Positions 42,918 through 55,238 of a DNA stretch of 64,000 nt are shown piece after piece. Position 1 is the first letter of the stretch; each line of letters opens with the position of its first letter. Where the stretch lies: contig JBAOIG010000003.1 in NCBI GenBank assembly GCA_037045155.1, positions 434,001-498,000 of the forward strand, written 5' to 3'. Origin of the DNA: Thermomicrobiales bacterium (GTDB lineage: Bacteria; Chloroflexota; Chloroflexia; Thermomicrobiales; CFX8). A program made the position numbers and the translations under genes. The notes beneath the pieces were generated by a model, which was not told the DNA's origin, searched no databases, and was given only the letters and a program-made list of their open reading frames with translations.

Positions 42918-43334
42918 ATGTCTGGCCCGATGGTCTTTTCTGATCCCTACCTCTCCTCATCACCCGTCGTCGGACGCGTTGTGACTGTGCTTCGTGGAGT
43001 CACCGATCGCCGTGGCCTGCTGCTGGTGGGACACCGATCGCGCGCTGTCCCGGCCGGAGCGGTTCACGAGCTAATGATCACCGACGAGGAAGTGCGGCTC
43101 GATGGCAGTGTGGACCGCGTGGCGCTACTGGCATTCTTCGAGGTTGTGGAGGCTGGTGTCGTCCTCGTCGACGCGGCAGTCACGATCGCGGGCATGCCGA
43201 TAGGCGTCGTTGCCGGGTTTGATGATACACACATGCCGAATCACCAGAATATCTGCCTGCGTGGTCAACTCCGGGACGGCGAGTCGCTCGAGATTCTTGT
43301 CGGGAGCCGCATCGAAATTGCAGGACTGCGGTAG
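42918..43334 (+). CDS. Small beta-rich protein of unknown function
   Basis: 138 residues from the ATG at 42918, with GGAAGGA upstream; an ATG-like GTG at 42903 also opens the frame. It is mostly short beta strands (PVVGRVVTVLRGVTD, VVLVDAAVTIAGMPIG, ESLEILVGSRIEI) ending in a hydrophilic tail, possibly a small barrel. No known family. The 3' end overlaps the convergent lipid-kinase gene by 70 bp, an unusually long convergent overlap; one of the two ends may be affected by a sequence error. Confidence 0.6.
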   Translation: MSGPMVFSDPYLSSSPVVGRVVTVLRGVTDRRGLLLVGHRSRAVPAGAVHELMITDEEVRLDGSVDRVALLAFFEVVEAGVVLVDAAVTIAGMPIGVVAGFDDTHMPNHQNICLRGQLRDGESLEILVGSRIEIAGLR

Positions 43335-44224
43335 CGCCTCGCAGCCGGGACGCAGACGCGAACTTGCTCGGGGTGGAGGATAACCTCGATCGGCAGGTTG
43401 CCGGCGTAGTCGCCATCGAACTCGACCGGCACCTTATCCGGTGAAGATAGTTGGATGTGCTTCCCGCGATAGTGCTTCGTCCACTGCATCCGCTCGGGCT
43501 TACCGGCGACGACCCACCACAGGAGCCTGGTGACATCTGCTGTGCTCGGCGGGTCGAAGGCGAGGACATCGAGCAGACGATCGGTTCGGTCGATGCCGTG
43601 GCCAAGCCGCAGACGTGGATGAATAATCGAGCTGCCGATTGCGACGAGGAGGAGTCGGGCTGTGCCACTGACCGGCTGCCCGTCAATCCATCCGTCATAC
43701 TTGAACTGGGGGAAGTTCAGATGCCTCGCTCCGGCTGGAAGATATGCCAGCCAGCGGACCCGCCGCTTCCAGCGCGATGAGGTGTCGCGCATGATCGCGG
43801 CATCAAAGCCGGCGCCGGCCATGTGGACGATGACACGCTCGCCGGCCACTGCGACGTCGATCTGCCTCGTGACGCCTCCGAGCGCGATCCGCGCCGCCGC
43901 CCTGGGCGTCCCTGGGATCCCCAACTCCCGGGCAATCATGTTGGTCGAGCCGCTGGGCAGGATCGCGATGGAAACAGGTCTCCCCAGCACGCCGGCAACG
44001 ATGTCGGACACCGTTCCGTCCCCACCAACCGCGATGATCGTGTCAATGTGCTCGTCAGCGTTCTGAGCGAGAATAGTCGCTTCCCCTGGTGAGGTCGTGA
44101 CAACGACACGTAGCAGGATCCCGCGTCGCGCGGCCTCCTGTGAGAGCGGCTCTATGAAATGGTCGATCGGGCGTCTGCCGGTCTTGGGATTTACGATTGC
44201 GAGAACGGTGCGCGCGGTTGCCAT
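43265..44224 (-). CDS. Diacylglycerol kinase-like lipid kinase (YegS/LCB5 family)
   Basis: 319 residues. The catalytic domain reads TVLAIVNPKTGRRP, IIAVGGDGTVSDIVAGVLG and LPSGSTNMIARELGI with the GGDGT nucleotide motif. The beta-sandwich C-domain follows (VHMAGAGFDAAIM, FDGDYAGNLPIEV). It phosphorylates diacylglycerol or a related lipid. The last ~35 residues (after VRVCVPAAR) are unlike the family end and overlap the convergent gene, so the stop may be displaced. A small membrane gene lies 9 bp upstream. Confidence 0.87.
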   Translation of the reverse strand: MATARTVLAIVNPKTGRRPIDHFIEPLSQEAARRGILLRVVVTTSPGEATILAQNADEHIDTIIAVGGDGTVSDIVAGVLGRPVSIAILPSGSTNMIARELGIPGTPRAAARIALGGVTRQIDVAVAGERVIVHMAGAGFDAAIMRDTSSRWKRRVRWLAYLPAGARHLNFPQFKYDGWIDGQPVSGTARLLLVAIGSSIIHPRLRLGHGIDRTDRLLDVLAFDPPSTADVTRLLWWVVAGKPERMQWTKHYRGKHIQLSSPDKVPVEFDGDYAGNLPIEVILHPEQVRVCVPAARRYRSPAISMRLPTRISSDSPSRS

Positions 44225-44233
44225 GTCCCTGTC

Positions 44234-44350
44234 TTAACCCGCCAACTCTTCCTCAGGCCCGAAGATCCTCTCCGTAATCCAGGCCGCCAGCCACGTCGCC
44301 GCAGTTGCGAGAAGCAGACCCAGAATGCCACGCACGAGATTACGGGTCAT
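44234..44350 (-). CDS. Very small membrane protein (38 residues)
   Basis: ATG 44350 to TAA 44234. Sequence runs MTRNLVRGILGLLLAT.. with one membrane helix (~residues 6-26), a Trp-rich end (TWLAAWITERIFG) and an acidic tail (EEELAG). It is too short for automatic callers. Its position between the YggT-like gene and the lipid kinase on the same strand, with 9 bp to the next ATG, supports expression in the coaBC operon. The ribosome site is weak. Confidence 0.5.
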   Translation of the reverse strand: MTRNLVRGILGLLLATAATWLAAWITERIFGPEEELAG

Positions 44351-44440
44351 ACGCGCATACCCTCCCTACCGTCATCGCCGTGTTTCGAACAACATGTCGT
44401 GTTGCAGGCTTCCCCGAGCAGTCTACCATCGACTGGCGGA

Positions 44441-44767
44441 CTATCCTTCCCGTCGTAGCGAGACTGATGCCATCGCCAGCAGCGCCACGACCGCCACGAG
44501 CACGAACGCGATAATGTCCGCGGTGGTGAGTCTGCTGATCACGGCAGTATCCAAGTGGGGAACCCGGCCGAGCGGGGTGATGAGCAGGTTCGTCGGCGTC
44601 GCGACGACACGCCAGGCAGTCGTCCACGGCTGTACGCCGAAGAGCGCCGAAATGACCCGTAGCCCGAACAGCATGATCGCTGCGGACGCAACCGATGTGA
44701 CCAACAAGTCGCGGCGGCGGGCCGGCCGGCTACGCGGGCGCGCTTGCCGTGGAGGTCTGATAGCCAC
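44441..44767 (-). CDS. Small two-helix membrane protein, YggT-like
   Basis: 108 residues. A basic Arg/Pro-rich N-terminus is followed by a membrane segment (VASAAIMLFGLRVISALFG), a loop with the YggT-like PWTTAWRVVATPTNLLITPLG, and a second segment (IIAFVLVAVVALLAMASV). The family is tied to osmotic and shape functions in some bacteria. The start abuts the coaBC stop, so it is in the same transcript. Assignment to YggT rests on the Pro-rich loop and layout only. Confidence 0.6.
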   Translation of the reverse strand: MAIRPPRQARPRSRPARRRDLLVTSVASAAIMLFGLRVISALFGVQPWTTAWRVVATPTNLLITPLGRVPHLDTAVISRLTTADIIAFVLVAVVALLAMASVSLRREG

Positions 44768-45973
44768 TTACGGTGTTTCGGCGGGCAATAGCCCGGCGAT
44801 ACGCTCGACGATCTGCTCGGCGATGCGCAACTTTTCCGCCTGGTCGAGCGATTCAACTCGCCCGTCCCGGTAGAACAGAGTTACGGAATTAGTCTCCGCT
44901 CCCATCGCCGCGCGAGCGTCGTTGAGCACGATGACATCGAGATTCTTCCGGGCGAGCTTATCGAGGGCATAGCGTTCGTGATCGGTCGTCTCGGCCGCAA
45001 AACCGATGCGTAGTGTCCCGGGTGTCGCGACCGTGGCAAGAATGTCCGGATTGCGAGTGAGTTGAATTGTCATGTCGTCGTCGGTCTTCTTCATCTTGTC
45101 AGTCGCAGCCTGTGCCGGCCGGTAGTCGGCGACAGCAGCGGCCATGATCAGAGCATCAGCGCCGATTGCATGATCCCGAACTGCCGCGAGTAGATCCAGC
45201 GCCGACTCAACTGGCACGATGGTCGCGCCATGGATAGGCGCCAACGCGGTCGGCGTCGATATCAGCGTCACGTCTGCGCCAGCCTGAAGGGCTGCGCGGG
45301 CGAGTGCGTAGCCCATTCGGCCTGTCGAGCGATTCGTGAGGACGCGAATCGGATCGATTGCCTCCACCGTAGCGCCGGCGGTCACGACAACCCGCTTGCG
45401 CCACAGCGGCCCACCACGCGCCAGAGCCTGCTCGATCGAGGCGATGATGCGTTCCGCGCCAGCGAGGCGTCCAACGCCGATCGCGCCACTCGCGAGTCGG
45501 CCCTGCTCTGGCTCGATGATGATTGCGCCGCGGCCACGCAATGCCTCGAGATGTTGCTGAGTCACCGGGTTGAGATACATGTGGTGTTCCATTGCAGGCG
45601 CGATAAGGATCGGCGTGCCTCGCGGCGCAGCCGCCAGATGGGTGACGGTCAACATGTCGTCGGCCAGGCCAAGCGCGAGTCGCGCGATGCTGTTCGCCGT
45701 GGCCGGAGCAACGACGATGGCGTCCGCTTCCTCGGCCAGCGAGATGTGGCCCTTCTCCGCCTCGCTCCAGCCTTCAAACACACCGGTGTGAACTCGTCGC
45801 TTCGTGAGTGCCTCGAACGTGACCGGGCCGACGAACTCGGTTGCAGACCTTGTCATAATAACGTCGACCCGCGCGCCAGCCTGAACCAGCTTGCTGGCCA
45901 GGTCAGCTGCCTTGTAGGCAGCGATCCCACCGGTGACTCCGAGAACGATCCGCTTGTCATTCAGGATTGGCAT
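44768..45973 (-). CDS. coaBC: Phosphopantothenoylcysteine decarboxylase / phosphopantothenate-cysteine ligase
   Basis: 401 residues, two domains in one chain. CoaC (~1-180) has VLGVTGGIAAYKAADLASKL, the flavodoxin-like PATANSIARLALGLADDML and PAMEHHMYLNPVTQ. CoaB (~190-401) has VVVTAGATVEAIDPIRVLTNRSTGRMG, AAVADYRP, K and GFAAET. It makes 4'-phosphopantetheine for CoA. Gene start and length are normal. Confidence 0.95.
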   Translation of the reverse strand: MPILNDKRIVLGVTGGIAAYKAADLASKLVQAGARVDVIMTRSATEFVGPVTFEALTKRRVHTGVFEGWSEAEKGHISLAEEADAIVVAPATANSIARLALGLADDMLTVTHLAAAPRGTPILIAPAMEHHMYLNPVTQQHLEALRGRGAIIIEPEQGRLASGAIGVGRLAGAERIIASIEQALARGGPLWRKRVVVTAGATVEAIDPIRVLTNRSTGRMGYALARAALQAGADVTLISTPTALAPIHGATIVPVESALDLLAAVRDHAIGADALIMAAAVADYRPAQAATDKMKKTDDDMTIQLTRNPDILATVATPGTLRIGFAAETTDHERYALDKLARKNLDVIVLNDARAAMGAETNSVTLFYRDGRVESLDQAEKLRIAEQIVERIAGLLPAETP

Positions 45974-45983
45974 CTTGCGTCAC

Positions 45984-47027
45984 TCACGTCGTGGCGAGCT
46001 GGCCAGTCATCACCGACCGGGCAGCTTCGATGGCGTGGCTGATAGCCTCGTCGTCGATCTGATAGTGCGTCACCATCCGTACTCCGCGCGTGCCGTAGTT
46101 GGACACGAGCACTCCTGCGGCTTTCATGCGGTCGACGAACAGCGCTTGCCCGAGAGCCGGCTCGGTCTTGAAGATGACGATATTCGTCTGGACGGCGTCA
46201 AGGTCGATGGTGATCCCGTCGATTTCGGCGAGCGCTACCGCCAACTGTCGCGCTCGTCGATGATCCTCCGGCAGACGCTCAACCATCGACTCCAGAGCGA
46301 CGATGCCGGCCGCGGCGATCACGCCGGACTGTCGCATCGCTCCGCCAAGAATCTTCCGCGCACCTCTCGCCCGCTGAATAAACCCAGCGTCGCCGGCGAC
46401 GATCGAGCCGACCGGCGCAGCCAGTCCCTTTGAGAGACAGAACTGGACCGTGTCAGCGTATGAAGCAATCTGCTCTACGGGTGTGTCGCTGCCGGCCGCG
46501 GCGTTGAAGATACGCGCGCCATCCATATGCACCGGAACATTGTGTTCGTCGGCGATCTGTCGCAACTCGGCGAGGTGCGCTGTCGACACGATCGTGCCAC
46601 CGCACCGGTTCTGGGTGTTCTCGACACAGATGACTCCGGTCGGCGGGTAGCCGGGCCGGCTGACTCGAATGCGCTGGCGGACGACCTCAAGGTCGAGCTC
46701 GCCGCTGGCATCGTTTGGCACCAGGCTGAATGGCATGCCGCCGAGCGCGGCCGCGCCGCCGGATTCATACCAGAAGATATGACATTCATCGCCCATGATA
46801 ATCTCGTCGCCCCGGCCGCAGTGGGCGAGCAGCGCCGCGAGATTACCCATCGTGCCACTGGCGACGAAGACGGCTGCTTCCTTACCGAGCATCTGGGCTG
46901 CGAGCTCCTCGAGGCGACTGACCGTCGGATCTTCGCCGTACTGGTCGTCCCCGACCTCAGCATTCGCCATTGCCTGGCGCATCGCGTCGGTTGGCCTCGT
47001 CACGGTATCGCTGCGAAGGTCGATCAC
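45984..47027 (-). CDS. ltaE: Low-specificity threonine aldolase
   Basis: 347 residues from a GTG at 47027, with GGAGAGAGG five bases upstream. It is a PLP enzyme cleaving threonine to glycine and acetaldehyde. Signatures: IDLRSDTVTRPTDAMRQAM, GDDQYGEDPTVSRLEE, FVASGTMGNLAAL, HMDGARIFNAA and the PLP lysine in QFCLSKGLAAPVGS. Length matches the family. It is followed 10 bp later by coaBC. Confidence 0.93.
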   Translation of the reverse strand: MIDLRSDTVTRPTDAMRQAMANAEVGDDQYGEDPTVSRLEELAAQMLGKEAAVFVASGTMGNLAALLAHCGRGDEIIMGDECHIFWYESGGAAALGGMPFSLVPNDASGELDLEVVRQRIRVSRPGYPPTGVICVENTQNRCGGTIVSTAHLAELRQIADEHNVPVHMDGARIFNAAAGSDTPVEQIASYADTVQFCLSKGLAAPVGSIVAGDAGFIQRARGARKILGGAMRQSGVIAAAGIVALESMVERLPEDHRRARQLAVALAEIDGITIDLDAVQTNIVIFKTEPALGQALFVDRMKAAGVLVSNYGTRGVRMVTHYQIDDEAISHAIEAARSVMTGQLATT

Positions 47028-47093
47028 ACTGCCCTCTCTCCATCTGTCTCGCGGAAGCCATTCAGGACAGCGGGATTGTAGCGCAGCGCGGCA

Positions 47094-47131
47094 GCGAGCG
47101 ACCCCGACACGATCGTGCCGGAGTCGCTCGC
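47094..47131 (-). terminator. Hairpin terminator of the repeat-protein gene
   Basis: Imperfect inverted repeat with arms GCGAGCGAC.CCG.CACGA and TCGTG.CGG.GTCGCTCGC; about 16 of 19 positions pair. It lies 30 bp past the stop of the minus-strand repeat protein and upstream of the threonine aldolase gene on the same strand, separating the two. Confidence 0.6.
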
Positions 47132-47161
47132 ACCGCACCCGTTCACGGGCCAGTGGTGGCG

Positions 47162-49402
47162 TCAGTGGATGTGATTCACCTGACCCCCGACGATCGTCAC
47201 CTGCGCGTTCGGGGTGGCGTCATTGAACGCGAACGTATAGTTCGCCCCGAGCAATTGCATCCCTTGTGTGAACGGCTTCCAGCCCGACGCGTAGTAGTTT
47301 GTCGCGCTGGAGCTATCGGAGATCACCTTGCCGGTCTGGAAGGTGACGTCCGACGAGCCACCATTGATGGCAATACCATTCTGCTGGGAACGCCCACCGA
47401 GATAGGACATCGCGAAGCTGTAGTTGCCGGACAACATCTGGACGGCGGTCTCGCCACCGCTGGTGTCGCCGATCGCGCGCCATGAGCCCGCATAGTAGGA
47501 CGCACTACCGGTATCGAGCGCGTTGCTATCGCTGTCGATCAGGTGGACAGTGACATTGACGGTCGCGAATGTCACGGTCGTCGCGCCCGGGCCGACTGCG
47601 ACTGCGTTCTTCTGCTCGCGGGTGCCGTTGTAGACCATCGCGAAGCTGTAGTTGCCGGACAACATCTGGACGGCGGTCTCGCCACCGCTGGTGTCGCCGA
47701 TCGCGCGCCATGAGCCCGCATAGTAGGACGCGCTACCGATGTCCAGCGCGCTGGCATGGCTGTCGACGAGCCGGACAGTAACGGGGGCGGTCGCGAATGT
47801 CACGGTCGTCGCGCCCGGGCCGACTGCGATTGCGTTCTTCTGCTCGCGGGTGCCGTTGTAGACCATCGCAAAGCTGTAGTTGCCGGGCAACATCTGGACG
47901 GCTGCCTTGCCACCGCTAGTGTCGCCGATTGCGCGCCATGAGCCGGCGTAGTAGGACGCGCTACCGGTATCAATCAGCGTGTTGTTGCTATCTCGCAGCT
48001 CGACCGTCACGTTGGAAGTGGAGAAGGTGTAAATCGAGTTGGTCGGCTGAGACTGCGAAACCTGCTGGCGACTGCCGTTGTAGACCATCGCAACGGCCGT
48101 GTTCCCGAGCTTGCCATCAAACGCCGCGCAGGTGAGTCCCTGGGCGTTGGTTGTACCGACTGTGCGCCAACTCCCGACATAAGCGGACGCCTCACCTCCG
48201 GCCAGTGGATTGCCAGAGCTGTTGGTGAGCTTTGCGACGACGACGCTCTTTGCCAGGTGATCGCCAGCATTGATCTGGATGCCCAGGTTGCAGTTAGGGG
48301 TCGGCCCGAAGTAGAACGTGGTCAATCCCGGCAGATATTCCATCGTCGGCTTGGTGAAGCTCAACCAGGCGGTGTAGTACCAACTGATTGGACCGCTGTA
48401 ATAGAAAGACAGTCGTCCTGTCTGGAACACAACATCCGTTGAGGGCAGGCCAATGGCAACCGAGTCCTTCTGCTCGCGGGAGCCGTTATACGTCATCGCG
48501 AAGCTGTAGCTGCCCGGTAGCATCTGGACATCGATGACGCCCGCGCTTGTATTGCCCAGAGCCCGCCACATGGTGGCGTAGTAAGCCGCGCTGCCGGTGT
48601 CGAGCGGGCTGCCATCGGCATTGATCAGCTTGACATGGACCGCTGCGGTTCGGAACGTAAAGTTGCTCGCATCGAGTTCCGTGCGATTCATCTGCTGCCG
48701 AGTGCCGTTGTACAGCATCGCCATCGAGAGATAGGGCGAGTCTGCGGAAAGCTGAACCACGAGATTCCCGCCCGCGTCGGTCGTCCCCGGAGCACTTTGC
48801 CAGCCGTTCAGGTAGTAGTCGACTGTCCCTCCGGCCAGGCCGTTTCCATTCGAATCCAATAGCCTGACGTTGACGGCAACGAGATTCTGGTCACCGACGA
48901 CGAGATTGAACTTGTTGCTCGTCGGGTAGCTGCTGTTGTTCCAGATGCTGTAGGCGTAGGGCAGCAGCTCCATGGAATTGACCCATGCCGGGTCGCCATA
49001 ACCCATGTACCAGCCTTGGTACGCGAGTTGGCCGGTATTGAGTACCTTGACACTCACCGTCTTGAAACTGTAGTTCGTGACATCAACGGGAGTGCCGGTG
49101 TCGACGGCGCCCTTGTTGTACTGGATGACAATTCGATACGTCTGATTCGCGACGGGAGTCGCAAGGATCCCCGACGTGTCGGTGTAGCCCAGCGTAGACC
49201 AACCGCCCGAGATCCAATACAGCACTCTGGCGCTTTCAATGCCGGCGCCAGTAGAGTCCGTGAGCGTAATGTGAGTGGTGAAGTTTGCCGCAGACGCTGG
49301 CCGAGGCGCCGCGACTACGATTGCTACGAGTATCGCGAGAATCAGGCCGGTGCTTATCGCCAGCCGTTTGAGTGTCCATTGTTCTTGATGCTGAACGACC
49401 AC
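47162..49402 (-). CDS. Secreted/surface protein with ~76-residue tandem repeats
   Basis: 746 residues from a GTG at 49402. The N-terminus is a Sec-type signal: basic residues, a hydrophobic helix (~15-32) and an A-x-A cleavage site after residue 38. The rest is about seven copies of a ~76-residue beta-rich unit: a DSxxxALDTG edge, SYYAGSWRAIGDTSGG, VQMLPGNYSFAM, NGTREQ and TVTFAT. Early copies are diverged; the last three are nearly identical in protein and DNA. The fold resembles carboxypeptidase-regulatory-like or Ig-like units of adhesins. No sorting motif or membrane tail is seen. It has a strong promoter of its own. Confidence 0.85.
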   Translation of the reverse strand: MVVQHQEQWTLKRLAISTGLILAILVAIVVAAPRPASAANFTTHITLTDSTGAGIESARVLYWISGGWSTLGYTDTSGILATPVANQTYRIVIQYNKGAVDTGTPVDVTNYSFKTVSVKVLNTGQLAYQGWYMGYGDPAWVNSMELLPYAYSIWNNSSYPTSNKFNLVVGDQNLVAVNVRLLDSNGNGLAGGTVDYYLNGWQSAPGTTDAGGNLVVQLSADSPYLSMAMLYNGTRQQMNRTELDASNFTFRTAAVHVKLINADGSPLDTGSAAYYATMWRALGNTSAGVIDVQMLPGSYSFAMTYNGSREQKDSVAIGLPSTDVVFQTGRLSFYYSGPISWYYTAWLSFTKPTMEYLPGLTTFYFGPTPNCNLGIQINAGDHLAKSVVVAKLTNSSGNPLAGGEASAYVGSWRTVGTTNAQGLTCAAFDGKLGNTAVAMVYNGSRQQVSQSQPTNSIYTFSTSNVTVELRDSNNTLIDTGSASYYAGSWRAIGDTSGGKAAVQMLPGNYSFAMVYNGTREQKNAIAVGPGATTVTFATAPVTVRLVDSHASALDIGSASYYAGSWRAIGDTSGGETAVQMLSGNYSFAMVYNGTREQKNAVAVGPGATTVTFATVNVTVHLIDSDSNALDTGSASYYAGSWRAIGDTSGGETAVQMLSGNYSFAMSYLGGRSQQNGIAINGGSSDVTFQTGKVISDSSSATNYYASGWKPFTQGMQLLGANYTFAFNDATPNAQVTIVGGQVNHIH
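47414..47990 (-). repeat. Near-identical 228-bp tandem repeats within the surface-protein gene
   Basis: The segment GAAGCTGTAGTTGCCGG recurs at 47414, 47642 and 47870 (last copy with one base changed), an exact 228-bp period = 76 codons. Between-copy differences are few and partly silent, so copy number may change by recombination. The end coordinate is approximate. Confidence 0.85.
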
Positions 49403-49563
49403 GTCTCGACTGTCCTCTCCTTCGCGCAGGCGTCACCGTGTCACTCTGCGCGGCCGCGCTACCCTGAAGACGATGCGTAATGGCGGCGCACGCCTCTCAT
49501 CGTGCTCGTAGCCACGCGCGACAATTGTCACGTCAGGCAAGCGAATATTGTGGGTGAGACTCA

Positions 49564-49592
49564 ATGGTAGAATTAGGTCGACGCATTGTCAA
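49564..49592 (-). promoter_or_regulatory. Sigma-70-type promoter of the surface-protein gene
   Basis: On the minus strand TTGACA (49592-49587), a 17-base spacer, and TACCAT (49569-49564). The predicted start near 49556 leaves a leader of about 150 bases. The rest of 49403-49770 contains no supported gene on either strand. Confidence 0.65.
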
Positions 49593-49770
49593 CATACTTT
49601 GGCCCTGAATCGACAGAGTGGAACAAACTGGAATGCTGCGACGAGGTCACGTTGTGATATTGCCGCGCTACGTCGCCCGTTTGGAGCCCTGATGTGTGGT
49701 GATCGGTGGCTCACCGGATCCGACGTGTCCCGTAGGGTCAGGACTCCGTCGGTCATCGACCCATCGACCA

Positions 49771-49792
49771 GGGTGCGCGTCATGGTTTGGCG
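49771..49792 (+). repeat. Left terminal inverted repeat of the IS
   Basis: GGGTGCGCGTCATGGTTTGG then CG. Identical over 22 bp to the reverse complement of 51344-51365; partial similarity continues inward. Confidence 0.92.
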
Positions 49793-49855
49793 TGATGGTG
49801 GTGAGCGGTATGCTGGGGGAGCGATCATCGGAGCCGAGCACCTGAGGAGCCACCA

Positions 49856-51356
49856 ATGCCAGACGAGCGAGCGAGCGACCAAGGACTGGGCACAATCGAG
49901 GCGGAGTTCCGCGCCTGGCTAAGCGCGCATCCCGCCGCGACCCTGACGGAGCTGGAAATCGAACTGGATCGGCGTCTGCGGGCGGGTCGTGCGCAGATCC
50001 TGCGAGAGGCCGTCACGGCCATGCCGAACCCTGCGGGCGTATGTCCCGATTGTGGCCGGCCGCTCGTGGCGCATGGCCAGCATGTGCGGCGCCTGGTGAC
50101 GCAGGGGGACGAGCCGCTGACCGTGGAGCGGTCGTATCAGCGCTGTCCGGCCTGTGGGGCCGGGCTTTTCCCCCCTGGATGAGACGCTAGGGCTCCTGAG
50201 TGGGGTGGCCTTCACGCCGTGGCTCGTTGAGAGCATTGTGCGGCTGGGCACGTTGCTGCCCTTCGCGCAGGCGCCGGAGATCCTGCAGCACTTCACCGGG
50301 GTCACGGTCAGCGCCGCCACCGTGCGACGGCTGACGGAGGTGGCCGGCGCGATGCAGGAGCAAGTGGAGCGTGCGGAGGTGGCGCGGCTGGAACGGGAGC
50401 TTCCCGCCGCGCCAGCGGGTCCGGCGGTGCAACTGCTCAGCGTTGATGGGGCGATGGCGCCGCTGGTCGGCGGAACCTGGGCCGAGGTCAAGACGCTGGC
50501 CATTGGCACGGTCGAGGCCAGGGCGACCGGGGTCCGGACGCAGGAGCTATCCTATTTCTCACGGCTGGCGGATGCGGAGACGTTCACCCGTCTGGCGACG
50601 ATCGAGACACAGCGCCGGGGGACAGCTTCGGCCCGGACGGTGGTCGCCGTCGTCGATGGGGCGGCCTGGTGCCAGGGGTTCATTGACACGCAGCGATTCG
50701 ATGCGGTCCGGGTGCTTGACTTCGCCCATGCGCTGGAGCACCTGGGGCAGGTGGCGCACGCCGTCTACGGGGCGGGCACGTCGTCTGCCAGCGAGTGGCT
50801 CGGCCAGCAGGCCCAGGCGTTACGCCATGGCGACGAACAGCAGGTGCTCGATCGGCTCGCGACGCTCGGTGAAGCGCCGCACTGCGGGTCGGAGGCGCGG
50901 ACGCTGATCCAGCAGAACCACGACTATCTGGCCGCGCGGATCGAGCAGATACGCTACGACACCTTTGTCGCGGCGGGGTATCCGATCGGCAGTGGGTGTG
51001 TGGAGAGCGCCAACAAGCTGCTGGTCGAGGCCCGGCTGAAGGGGAGTGGGATGCACTGGGCGCGCGCCAACGTCAATCCAATGCTGGCGTTGCGGACACT
51101 CGAGTGTAATCAGCGCTGGGAGGAGGGATGGCCGACCCTCTGGCAGGCCTGGCGGCGTGCCGCCCGCGTCCGTGCCAGTCACCGTCGTCAGGCCCGTCGT
51201 GCCTCGGGCCAGGCGCCGACACCGGCCGCGTGCGCAGTTCCGCACCCTGCCGTCGACATCGTCGAACGACCCAGCCGACCCAAAACCATCGTCAACGGCA
51301 AGCCCACCATCGACCATCCCTGGCGACGATCCTCACCCATCGCCGCCAAACCATGA
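49856..51356 (+). pseudogene. IS transposase, ISKra4-like, broken or recoded at a C6 run
   Basis: The N-terminal ORF (49856-50182) has a zinc ribbon (CPDCGRPL, CPACGAGLF). The C-terminal part is in the +1 frame (LDETLGLLSGVAF, LLSVDGAMAPLVGG, VVAVVDGAAW, DFAHALEHLGQ, YPIGSGCVESANKLL, RLKGSGMHWARANVN). The switch falls at CCCCCC (50170-50175); with five Cs the protein would run through to ~500 residues. The acidic triad regions fit a DDE enzyme of ISKra4/ISAzba1 type. The cause may be decay, an assembly error or slippage-based recoding. GGAG precedes the ATG. Confidence 0.85.
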
Positions 51357-51365
51357 CGCGCACCC
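51344..51365 (-). repeat. Right terminal inverted repeat of the IS
   Basis: Reverse complement of the left repeat over 22 bp; immediately followed by the second copy of the 9-bp target duplication. Confidence 0.92.
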
Positions 51366-51381
51366 CATCGACCAACCGAAT

Positions 51382-51410
51382 TTGACATGAGGGGTGGGAT
51401 CGCGTAGACT
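51382..51410 (+). promoter_or_regulatory. rpoBC promoter
   Basis: TTGACA (51382-51387), 17-base spacer, TAGACT (51405-51410). It is the best -35/-10 pair before rpoB and begins 8 bp after the target duplication of the IS. Transcription from here gives a leader of about 230 bases. Confidence 0.75.
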
Positions 51411-51648
51411 AGCAGGTCGCTGGTGGCTGTGAGCGCACGGTTACGATTGCAGTTGATCTTGCGAGGATGTAAACCGAAATCATCAGGACGTCGGGAGGGG
51501 GAGAATCTGCCTTCCGGCTTTCGCGTTTCCTCGTTTCGGGCGGAAAGCCCGATAACTGCGTCAGCCTGGGCGTCAGATCTCAGCCGATCCCTGGGTGGCA
51601 ATCGCGACATTGCCGCACCCCGAGCCAAACTGAAAAGAGGAGCACCAC
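51411..51648 (+). other. rpoB leader, no gene
   Basis: About 238 bases between the promoter and rpoB with no supported ORF. It contains GC-rich self-complementary stretches (for example around TTTCGGGCGGAAAGCCCG, 51534-51552) that could form leader hairpins. No known leader motif is recognised. Confidence 0.4.
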
Positions 51649-55143
<3,495 letters not shown>

Positions 55144-55238
55144 CGGTCAGCTGACAGCGTCGGATGGCTGGCGAGAAATGCGCCGGCCATCCCGGGATCA
55201 CGGCTGAATCTGCTGATCGCTGTGGAGAGTGCTAAACC

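Larger units (their letters stand above)
49771..51365 (+). mobile_element. Insertion sequence, ISKra4-like, 1,595 bp
   Basis: Bounded by 22-bp perfect inverted repeats (49771-49792 and 51344-51365) and flanked by a perfect 9-bp direct repeat CATCGACCA at 49762-49770 and 51366-51374, a target-site duplication. It carries one transposase gene (49856-51356), which has a single-base frame break. An intact duplication and terminal repeats point to recent insertion. The right end lies only 16 bp before the -35 of the rpoB promoter. Confidence 0.92.

Noticed and set aside
49862..50509. Minus-strand frames inside the IS
   Set aside because: Shadows of the transposase; no signature, and codon pattern fits the plus strand.
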